Part shown: positions 28,652 through 35,880 of the stretch, piece by piece | Layout of the letters: the number at the start of each line of letters is the position of its first letter | Numbering within the stretch: the first letter of the stretch is position 1 | NCBI GenBank assembly: GCA_934754355.1 | Contig: CAKVID010000001.1 | Coordinates: 248,001-312,000 of the forward strand | Reading direction: 5' to 3' | From: an uncultured Clostridia bacterium | GTDB lineage: Bacteria; Bacillota; Clostridia; Christensenellales; UBA1242 | DNA: 64,000 nucleotides | Translations under genes and position numbers: made by a program | Notes under the pieces: model-generated | Databases searched by the model: none | Seen by the model: only the letters and a program-made list of their open reading frames with translations | What the model was told of the DNA's origin: nothing

Positions 28652-30241
28652 TTATTTTGCGTAATCTACATTACGAGTTTCCCTAATAACATTTACCTTA
28701 ATTTGTCCAGGATATTCCATCTCTTTCTCTATTCTAGATGCAATATCTTTTGCCATAAACATAGCCTCGTCATCAGTTACTTCATTAGGTTTAACGATAA
28801 TTCTAATTTCTCTACCCGCTTGAATTGCGTAACTAGTATCTACACCTTTGAAACTATTTGCAATCTCTTCCAATTGAGTAAGCCTCTTGATATACGCTTC
28901 AAGAGTTTCTCTTCTAGCACCTGGTCTAGCACTACTAATAGCATCTGCAGTTTGCACAAGTATTGCTTCCAAGCTCTGGTACTCTACTCCGCCATGATGT
29001 GCTTCAATACAATGAATTACTTCTTTGCTTTCTTTGTATTTAGTAGCCAAATCAACACCAATAGTTACATGAGTACCCTCTGTTTCGTGGTCAATAGCCT
29101 TGCCAATATCATGTAGCAAACCACCTCTCTTAGCAATTTGGACATTAGCCCCAACTTCTGCTGCAAGCAAACCAGCCAAATAGCAAACTTCCAAACTGTG
29201 TTTTAGCACATTTTGACCATAACTAGTTCTATATTTTAATCTGCCTAGTAATTTGATAAGTTCTGGGTGCATACCATGAATACCGGCATCAAAAACAGCA
29301 GCCTCGCCCTCTTCTTTGATATTATTCTCAATATCTTTGGTTACTTTATCTACCATTTCTTCAATTCTTGCTGGGTGAATTCTACCATCAAGAATTAATT
29401 TTTCTAGAGATATTCTAGCAATCTCCCTTCTAACGGGGTCAAAAGAAGATAGAACAACAGCCTCTGGTGTATCGTCTATAATTAAATCTACGCCAGTTGC
29501 AGATTCTAATGCCCTAATATTTCTACCCTCACGGCCAATAATTCTTCCCTTTACTTCGTCATTAGGAAGAGCAACTGTGGAAACAGTTACTTCGCTAGTA
29601 TGGTCAACTGCAGTCTTCTGGATAGCAAGAGTTACTATCTCTTTAGCCTTCTTATTTGCTTCTTCTTTGGCTTGATTTTCTATATTTCTTACCATTACAG
29701 CAGCATCTTTTTTGGCCTCATCTTCATACTTGGTAACAAGTTCTTTTTTGGCTTCTTCTTTGGTTAATTTACTAATTCTCTCAAGTTCGACAGTCATTTT
29801 ATTAGTAATTTCTGTTTGCTCTTCAAATGATTTTTTCAAATCATTTTCTTTCTTGTCAAGGTCTTCTTTGATTTTCTCAATCTGTTCGTTCTTTTTCTCG
29901 ATAAGTTCTTCTTTTTTATCTAAGAATTCTTCACGCTGATTAATTCTATTTTCTGCTTTTTGCATTTCTGCACGACGAGTTTTCAATTCTTGGTCGCATT
30001 CAGTTGTTAGTCTTAGAGCCTCTTCTTTAGCCTCCAAAACTGCTTCTTTCTTTAAATTTTTAGCCTCTATTTTGGCTTCTTCTAGCAAACTTTTTGCCTT
30101 GGTACTATCTTTTTGTGCTTTATTCTTATCAATTATTTTTAGCACAAAGTAGCTCACTGGAAGTGCTACAACCAAGCCAATTAATGCACCAAGGAAACTA
30201 GCGCCCAATGCAGACACAAGCATATTGTTTATGTGTAGCAT
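28652..30241 (-). CDS. rny: Ribonuclease Y
   Basis: RNase Y is the membrane-anchored endoribonuclease that starts much mRNA decay in Firmicutes. Residues about 8-36 form one transmembrane helix, and 40-210 are charged coiled coil. The KH domain carries GRIIGREGR at 232-240, and the HD domain has the catalytic pair H377-D378 in LLHDIGK. The 529-residue length is normal. An in-frame TTG at 30250 directly abuts the GGGAG site, so ATG 30241, 9 nt downstream of GGAG, is the better start. The gene is monocistronic, with its own promoter (30347-30375) and terminator. Confidence 0.97.
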   Translation of the reverse strand: MLHINNMLVSALGASFLGALIGLVVALPVSYFVLKIIDKNKAQKDSTKAKSLLEEAKIEAKNLKKEAVLEAKEEALRLTTECDQELKTRRAEMQKAENRINQREEFLDKKEELIEKKNEQIEKIKEDLDKKENDLKKSFEEQTEITNKMTVELERISKLTKEEAKKELVTKYEDEAKKDAAVMVRNIENQAKEEANKKAKEIVTLAIQKTAVDHTSEVTVSTVALPNDEVKGRIIGREGRNIRALESATGVDLIIDDTPEAVVLSSFDPVRREIARISLEKLILDGRIHPARIEEMVDKVTKDIENNIKEEGEAAVFDAGIHGMHPELIKLLGRLKYRTSYGQNVLKHSLEVCYLAGLLAAEVGANVQIAKRGGLLHDIGKAIDHETEGTHVTIGVDLATKYKESKEVIHCIEAHHGGVEYQSLEAILVQTADAISSARPGARRETLEAYIKRLTQLEEIANSFKGVDTSYAIQAGREIRIIVKPNEVTDDEAMFMAKDIASRIEKEMEYPGQIKVNVIRETRNVDYAK

Positions 30242-30346
30242 ATAGTACAACTCCCTTAGTTATAAAGTATTATTATATAATATTAATTGTATATTTATAA
30301 AAAAATGTAAAGCATATACATTTGTGATTAGTATTATACACTTTAC

Positions 30347-30375
30347 ATTATATAGGATATTTATTCATTCGTCAA
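30347..30375 (-). promoter_or_regulatory. Promoter of rny
   Basis: On the minus strand TTGACG (30370-30375), 17 bp, then a perfect TATAAT (30347-30352). An inverted repeat, ATGTAAAG at 30305-30312 and CTTTACAT at 30341-30348, touches the -10 and could be an operator. The leader is about 100 nt. Confidence 0.7.
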
Positions 30376-30387
30376 ACTATTTTTTAA

Positions 30388-31551
30388 TTATATTTCAATA
30401 ACTTCGACACTATTTAAGGCGTCATTTATCAAATTTTTGATATCTAGTTTAGCCTCTTCCCTTAGACATTTATCCAGTTTTGGCTTAATTACTGGGTGCT
30501 TTGGCAAGAAAACAGTACAACAATCTTCATACGGCAAAATAGATGTTTCAAATGTTCCGATTTTAACTGCTATCTTGGAAATATCTTCCTTATCAAAAGA
30601 AATTAATGGTCGGAATATTGGCAATTTCTCTACAACAGCATTCGTAACAGTCATACTCTCTACTGTTTGACTAGCCACCTGTCCCAAATTTTCACCAGTA
30701 ATCAAACACTGACTGCCAATCTTGATAGCAAGTCTTTCAGCAATTCTATACATTATTCTTCTCATCAAAGTTATCATAAAATCGCCGTCACAATATTTAT
30801 GTATTGCTTCTTGAATTTTTGTAAACGATACTATATACAATTTGAAGTTACCAGTGTAATTTTTGATAATCTTGGCAAGACTAATAACTTTCTCTCTAGC
30901 ATCATTACTGGTATATGGGTAACTATGGAAATGTATAGCATCTATATGCATACCCCTTCTAGCCATCATATAAGAAGATACCGGACTATCTATTCCACCA
31001 CTAAGCAAACTAAGACCTTTGCCACCAGTACCAATTGGCATACCACCCAAACAATCAATTACATCGGTATAAATATATGTATACCCTGTTTCTCTAATAT
31101 CTACCGACAATACTTTCTCTGGAGTATGCAAATCTACCGAAAGATTATTATTATTCTTAAGAACAATAGCACCCAAATTTTTGGAGTAATCAATTGAAGA
31201 TATTGGAAAACTTTTGTCTGCACGATTAACAGTTACTCTAAATGTCTGTGCATTCAATTTGATAGTAGAGACATAATCATTAATAGACTTTAGGTCGGTT
31301 GCAATTTTGGTAGCAACACTCATACTACAAATACCAAATACTGTTAATAATTTTTCTTTGATTTTACGCTCGTCTTTTTGTGCAAAATTTTCTACATAAA
31401 ATCTCTTATTACTTCTAATAACAGTACATTCTATTTCGCTTAATTTTTCTTTGATATTATCAAATAATTTACCTTCAAAAAATTTGAAATTTTTACCTTT
31501 CAGAAATATTTCGCTATACCTAATAATTATTACTTTCTCAATATTTTCCAT
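30388..31551 (-). CDS. thiI: tRNA 4-thiouridine synthase ThiI
   Basis: ThiI adenylates U8 of tRNA and replaces its oxygen with sulfur delivered from a cysteine desulfurase; in some species it also serves thiamine synthesis. The N-terminal ferredoxin-like and THUMP part covers about residues 1-165. The PP-loop pyrophosphatase motif SGGIDS is at 184-189. The protein ends at 387 residues with no rhodanese domain, as in the short Bacillus-type form. A GTG lies directly before the ATG at 31551; I use the ATG. The likely sulfur donor, a cysteine desulfurase, is the next gene upstream, as in many Firmicutes, but here 362 bp separate the two. Confidence 0.95.
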   Translation of the reverse strand: MENIEKVIIIRYSEIFLKGKNFKFFEGKLFDNIKEKLSEIECTVIRSNKRFYVENFAQKDERKIKEKLLTVFGICSMSVATKIATDLKSINDYVSTIKLNAQTFRVTVNRADKSFPISSIDYSKNLGAIVLKNNNNLSVDLHTPEKVLSVDIRETGYTYIYTDVIDCLGGMPIGTGGKGLSLLSGGIDSPVSSYMMARRGMHIDAIHFHSYPYTSNDAREKVISLAKIIKNYTGNFKLYIVSFTKIQEAIHKYCDGDFMITLMRRIMYRIAERLAIKIGSQCLITGENLGQVASQTVESMTVTNAVVEKLPIFRPLISFDKEDISKIAVKIGTFETSILPYEDCCTVFLPKHPVIKPKLDKCLREEAKLDIKNLINDALNSVEVIEI

Positions 31552-31913
31552 CACACTTTCTCACTTGTTTTATTTTTAATTTAATTTCATTTATTATATC
31601 TAATTTCCCTAATAAATAACAATAATTTTTAACTTATTATAATAACATATTTGAACATATTTTCTGCGGCTTAATAATTCGGCTAATTTTTAATTTATTA
31701 TTGAAATCTATTATATAAATTTACGACAATGTTGTTTTTAAAAATACAAACGCAATTATAATTTTTTAAACACGATTATGTTTTTGTAATTTTATCGCAA
31801 TAATTTTAAATAAAATATTTATACAATTTATGTAATTAAAACTATAATTTATGTCAATATGTATGCATTTTATGACAATTATATAATAATTAATTACAAT
31901 TTATTTATATTTA
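31552..31913. other. AT-rich gap between thiI and the cysteine desulfurase gene
   Basis: This gap is almost entirely A and T, with no ORF and no strong hairpin. On the minus strand there is a TTGACA near 31853-31858, but its -10 partner is poor (TACATA-like), so I do not call a promoter. Confidence 0.4.
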
Positions 31914-33059
31914 TTATCTTGCATTATTCAAATACAAATTAACACATTTTTCTAATTTATCAACTAGAAAATCAATCTCTTGCATAGTATTACTCAAACC
32001 AAAACTTATGCGTAAATTACCCTCTACTTCTGATTTTTGGATACCCATATTTTCAAGAATCCTATTGCCACTTTTTCTAGACGAACACGCCGAGCCAGTA
32101 CCCACACAGATATCAAAATCATTAAGCATATTACGCAGTGTTTCTGACCTACATTTGTCAAAACTAATTGATACTATATAAGGAGAATTATCATCACAAG
32201 AATGCAAACTAAATTTGAGATTTGTTGCATTTAATTTACTTATAAAATGACTTTTAAGAAGACTAATTTTTTTATAATTATTTTCAAGATTTTTTATCGC
32301 TATTTGACTTGCTCTATATAGTGTATAAATACCAAGCATATTTTCAGTTCCGCTACGCAAATTTTCTTCTTGTCCACCACCGAAAATTATTGGTTTCAAT
32401 ATAATTCCTTTCTTAACATATAGTGCACCAATACCTTTGCAACCATATATTTTGTGTGCTGAAATTGTATACATATCCACACCCAAATCTTCAACATTAA
32501 CATCTATTTTCCCAAACGCTTGCACACCATCACAATGAAAAACAACTTTAGGATTAATTTCTTTAGCAATGCTTACAAGTTCCGCAATATCATTAATAGC
32601 ACCAGTTTCATTGCTAACATGCATGATAGATATCAAATCAACATCACTTGTCATCTTATTCTCAAAGTCATCAATATCAACTTTGCCAGTTTTATCTAGA
32701 TTAACAAATTCAACATTGAAGCCTCTGTTTTTAAGTTCTAATGCAGTATTATATACACTAGGGTGTTCCCCCATTGATACTAGTATTTTTCTTGCGTTCT
32801 TTTTTACAAAACCAAGCAGAGCCAAGTTATTAGCCTCAGTTGCAGAACCTGTGAAAATAACTTTTCCATTCTCTCCACCCAAACATTCCAGTACTCCTTG
32901 ACGCATTTTATCAAGCATTGCTTTTGAACTTGTACCACTCTCATATCTTATACCGTATGAAGCACCCGGATTATAAAAATAATTATTATTAAACTCACTT
33001 AATTCATCAACGATTTTTTGAGATATTCTAGTTGTACTTGCATTATCAAAAAAATACAT
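31914..33059 (-). CDS. Cysteine desulfurase (IscS/NifS family)
   Basis: This PLP enzyme takes sulfur from cysteine as a persulfide for tRNA thiolation or Fe-S clusters. The schiff-base lysine is K203 in SAHKIYG, the PLP-contacting segment is GSATEANNLAL (71-81), and the catalytic cysteine is C325 in GTGSACSSRKSG, on the short-loop pattern of class I (IscS/NifS-like) enzymes. The 381-residue length is normal. An upstream in-frame ATG (33104) would add 15 residues, but GGGAGG sits just before ATG 33059, which I choose. Its place beside thiI suggests that it feeds ThiI, like Bacillus NifZ. No iscU follows. It has its own promoter. Confidence 0.93.
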   Translation of the reverse strand: MYFFDNASTTRISQKIVDELSEFNNNYFYNPGASYGIRYESGTSSKAMLDKMRQGVLECLGGENGKVIFTGSATEANNLALLGFVKKNARKILVSMGEHPSVYNTALELKNRGFNVEFVNLDKTGKVDIDDFENKMTSDVDLISIMHVSNETGAINDIAELVSIAKEINPKVVFHCDGVQAFGKIDVNVEDLGVDMYTISAHKIYGCKGIGALYVKKGIILKPIIFGGGQEENLRSGTENMLGIYTLYRASQIAIKNLENNYKKISLLKSHFISKLNATNLKFSLHSCDDNSPYIVSISFDKCRSETLRNMLNDFDICVGTGSACSSRKSGNRILENMGIQKSEVEGNLRISFGLSNTMQEIDFLVDKLEKCVNLYLNNAR

Positions 33060-33087
33060 GATATTTCCTCCCTCATTTACAAAAAAT

Positions 33088-33116
33088 ATTGTAACATATT
33101 TCATAAAAAATTACAA
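33088..33116 (-). promoter_or_regulatory. Promoter of the cysteine desulfurase gene
   Basis: On the minus strand TTGTAA (33111-33116), 17 bp, then TACAAT (33088-33093), 28 bp upstream of the start codon. Confidence 0.6.
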
Positions 33117-33160
33117 TGTTTATAAAATTACTTTTGAGAAAATATAAATATTAATAATCA

Positions 33161-33841
33161 TTAATAAGGAACAAAGTTAAGAAGAGTATCGAGAGTATCT
33201 GAATACAAATACACTTCTGGTACTTGTCCAACAATTACACTTTCACTTATTAGAACTTCTTGTTCTGCCGAAAAACTACGACTACTAAGAGGCATTACAA
33301 CACCAACGTTAGCCTTGATATTTACATAGATTTTATGAACAGTTTGGTTTATTCCTGCCGTCTCAAAGTGCGACACAAATTTACATCTAACACTACCGAT
33401 TGGCGTCATTTTTACTTTTATTCTAGGACCTCTACCTACAAGCAATGGTATACCTGTAAATGTACCCATGGGAATTGTCACACCATTTTTACCATACTCT
33501 TCTATTCTGTTTTCGCAAGTTTGAGCCAAATCCTTACTTAAATTATTTATTTCTAATGAATTTGCTTGTATCATGCTTATATTTCCAAATTCATCACTTA
33601 TAATATTAACCAAATCATCATAAACTATTGAATTCATTACAACATCGCCTATAGAACTATTCATCGCTCTAGTCGCCAATGCTTTCGACTTCAATTCAAC
33701 AGTATCCATAATTACTGGATTAATCATACACGCAAAAACAACAAAGACTATCAAAATTACACCCGTAAATATTGATATCCTTGCTATTTTCTTTTTATTA
33801 AGTTTGAATTTATTAAGTATTTTAATTATTTTTGCTTTCAC
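33161..33841 (-). CDS. yunB: Sporulation protein YunB
   Basis: The 226-residue protein has a basic N-terminus, one transmembrane helix at about residues 21-42, and a globular part ending in a beta-rich domain with the YunB-type stretches TFTGIPLLVGRGP and SVRCKFVSHFETAGINQT. YunB is a conserved spore-former protein; the sigma-E mother-cell programme makes it in Bacillus, and its exact role is unclear. The start is a GTG with no visible ribosome site, so the first residues are uncertain. It lies downstream of spoVAE on the same strand with a 75-bp gap. Confidence 0.88.
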   Translation of the reverse strand: MKAKIIKILNKFKLNKKKIARISIFTGVILIVFVVFACMINPVIMDTVELKSKALATRAMNSSIGDVVMNSIVYDDLVNIISDEFGNISMIQANSLEINNLSKDLAQTCENRIEEYGKNGVTIPMGTFTGIPLLVGRGPRIKVKMTPIGSVRCKFVSHFETAGINQTVHKIYVNIKANVGVVMPLSSRSFSAEQEVLISESVIVGQVPEVYLYSDTLDTLLNFVPY

Positions 33842-33916
33842 ATAAAATTATATGAAATTACAAATAAGTATATTACTTTTAATATTTACTAATATATATA
33901 TCTAAAACATTCTAAC

Positions 33917-34282
33917 TCAATACTTTTTAGTTTTGCTACTAAATATCAGTGAGAACAAATAAGCAAAAATTACTGCCGCCGTTATTCCGCCTGCGGTTGC
34001 TGTAAGGCCACCAGTCAACACCCCAAGCAAACCTTTCTCTTTAATACTCTCTATTGCGCCCTTTGCAAGACTTCTACCAAAACCCGTTATAGGAACTGTA
34101 GCACCCGCCGATGCAAAATTAACAATTGGGTCATATAGTCCAAAGGCTTCCATAACAGCACCTATACACACAAAGAGTACTAGAATTCTCGCACTGGTCA
34201 TATTTGTTTTAATTATAAGTATCTGACCCAAGAAACATATAAATCCACCAACCAAAAATACTTTTAAATATGTTAATAACAT
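33917..34282 (-). CDS. spoVAE: Stage V sporulation protein AE
   Basis: SpoVAE belongs to the inner spore-membrane SpoVA channel, which moves dipicolinic acid into the forespore and out during germination. The 121 residues form about four hydrophobic helices with the family motif VPITGFGRSLAKGAI. The real start is ATG 34282, preceded by AAGGAG; the longer frame from 34315 lies inside spoVAD and has no site. ATG overlaps the spoVAD stop as TAATG, so the two are translationally coupled. It is a paralogue of SpoVAC in the same operon, which shares GAxxPITGF. Confidence 0.93.
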   Translation of the reverse strand: MLLTYLKVFLVGGFICFLGQILIIKTNMTSARILVLFVCIGAVMEAFGLYDPIVNFASAGATVPITGFGRSLAKGAIESIKEKGLLGVLTGGLTATAGGITAAVIFAYLFSLIFSSKTKKY

Positions 34283-35292
34283 TAGTCTATTCTCCTTATT
34301 TCTACTGCATGACATATACCCGGAATACTATTTCCTTGCTGACTACTAAGCGTACTTAATAAAGCACCAGTAGCAGCAAACAAAACTCTCTTGTATACAC
34401 CCTCGTCCATTTTTTGCATTACATAAGAATTAAGAATGACAGCACTACAACCACAACCACTTCCACCTTGATAAGTCTTTTGATTATTATTAAAAATCAT
34501 TTGACCACAATCATTATAATTACCTTTTAATTTATAGCCTTTGTTCTCCATCAAATCCATCAATATTTCACTGCCCAATTTTCCTAGGTCTCCAGTCAAG
34601 ATTAAATCATAATCATCAGGAGTAGTATGAGTATCTTCAAAGTGAGTAACCAGCGTACTCATAGCCGCAGGCGCCATTGCTGCACCCATATTATTTACAT
34701 CGTTTATGCCAAAGTCTGTTACTTTACCAAATGTAGCGTTAACAATTTCCTTATTAGACCCCGCCTCACTAAGAATTGTACAAGCCGCTCCAGTAACTGT
34801 CCATTGACTAACTGGAGGTCTCTGATTTCCTAATTCTAGCGGATACCTATATTGTCTCTCCGCACTACTAAAATGACTACCAGTAGCACACGCAACATTA
34901 GCAAAGTATTTACTATCCACAAAACTCGAACCAACCGCTAGTGTTTCAGCCATTGTACTACAAGCACCATACAAACCCAGAAATGTCATATCAAAATGTC
35001 TAGCAGTAAAACTGGAAGAAATTATTTGATTAAGCAAGTCTCCACAAATCAACAAATCAATATCTTCACTTTTTAATCCAGCCTTGTCCATTGCATTCCA
35101 GATTGCGTGTTCCAGCATTTTTCTCTCCGCATTCTCAAAAGTTTTCTCGCCAAATAAATCATTTTTTATAATATAATCAAAGTAGTCTTTAAAATTACTA
35201 TGCCCTTCTTTTTGTCCAACAATTGAATAATTACCAATTATTTTTGGTGCATTTTGAAAACATATTGTTTGTTTCCCCATTCTCTTTCCCAT
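34282..35292 (-). CDS. spoVAD: Stage V sporulation protein AD
   Basis: SpoVAD is the soluble SpoVA subunit that binds dipicolinic acid and has a thiolase (ketoacyl-synthase-like) fold. The 336 residues include the family stretches LGLYGACSTMAE, FANVACATGSHFSSAERQYR, TVTGAACTIL and GGSGCGCSAV. A longer frame (to 35391) overlaps spoVAC; ATG 35292 is chosen because AGGAG lies 6 nt before it. The gene is the middle of spoVAC-spoVAD-spoVAE: 8 bp behind spoVAC and overlapping spoVAE by one base. Sigma-G control in the forespore is expected from the family, but I could not confirm a promoter. Confidence 0.96.
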   Translation of the reverse strand: MGKRMGKQTICFQNAPKIIGNYSIVGQKEGHSNFKDYFDYIIKNDLFGEKTFENAERKMLEHAIWNAMDKAGLKSEDIDLLICGDLLNQIISSSFTARHFDMTFLGLYGACSTMAETLAVGSSFVDSKYFANVACATGSHFSSAERQYRYPLELGNQRPPVSQWTVTGAACTILSEAGSNKEIVNATFGKVTDFGINDVNNMGAAMAPAAMSTLVTHFEDTHTTPDDYDLILTGDLGKLGSEILMDLMENKGYKLKGNYNDCGQMIFNNNQKTYQGGSGCGCSAVILNSYVMQKMDEGVYKRVLFAATGALLSTLSSQQGNSIPGICHAVEIRRID

Positions 35293-35300
35293 ACAATCTC

Positions 35301-35747
35301 CTACAAAAACAAATACACTATACCAACAAGTACTGATATAGCAAGTCCATTTACTATTACAGGCCCCGCAACTGTAAACATTTTTACACACAAACCAAAG
35401 ATTATGCCTTCTTTTTTAAATTCCATTGCAGGACTAGTAATTGAATTTGAAAATCCCGTAATTGGAACTATTGAACCAGCACCGGCAAAAACACCTATTC
35501 TATCATATACACCTATAGCCGTTAGAAAACTTGCTAAAAATATAAGTATAATAAGCATCCATGCACCAGCACTCTCCACACTCATGGTTGGGAAGATTGC
35601 CAATATGGCATCTTGTATTCCTTGACCTATCATACATATTACACCACCAACAATGTAAGCATATATAAGTGTTGGGAAATTTTTAGTTTTAGGTTTTTTA
35701 GCCTCAACAAATTCATTATATTTTTTATTTCTTTCTTGTGCGTCCAT
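35301..35747 (-). CDS. spoVAC: Stage V sporulation protein AC
   Basis: SpoVAC is the mechanosensitive membrane subunit of the dipicolinate channel. The 148-residue protein has a charged N-terminus (about 1-25), then four hydrophobic helices, and the motif GSIVPITGFSNSITSPAMEF near residues 91-110. ATG 35747, with GGGAG upstream, is a better start than the in-frame ATG at 35762. It opens the spoVAC-D-E operon. In most spore formers sigF lies directly upstream; here a reversed lipoprotein gene intervenes. Confidence 0.94.
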   Translation of the reverse strand: MDAQERNKKYNEFVEAKKPKTKNFPTLIYAYIVGGVICMIGQGIQDAILAIFPTMSVESAGAWMLIILIFLASFLTAIGVYDRIGVFAGAGSIVPITGFSNSITSPAMEFKKEGIIFGLCVKMFTVAGPVIVNGLAISVLVGIVYLFL

Positions 35748-35830
35748 ATAGATCTCCCACAATCAACATTACTTAATAATTTCACAAATAAAAAGTTTTT
35801 AAACAAAATATTTAAAAAAATAAATAATTT

Positions 35831-35860
35831 TTGAAATTAGAAACAAAATACAAGTATAAT
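35831..35860 (+). promoter_or_regulatory. Promoter of the Asn-rich lipoprotein gene
   Basis: TTGAAA (35831-35836), 18 bp, then TATAAT (35855-35860). AGGAG at 35870-35874 precedes ATG 35881, so the leader is very short. The -10 and -35 fit a vegetative sigma factor rather than sigma F or G. Confidence 0.6.
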
Positions 35861-35880
35861 AAATTTTTTAGGAGAAAATT

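Noticed and set aside
30667..31197. 176-codon plus-strand frame opposite thiI
   Set aside because: It lies fully antisense to a clear thiI gene, with no ribosome site and no recognisable protein pattern.
31552..31913. Possible small RNA between thiI and the cysteine desulfurase gene
   Set aside because: Only AT-rich sequence without a stable hairpin or terminator; the one TTGACA has no good -10.
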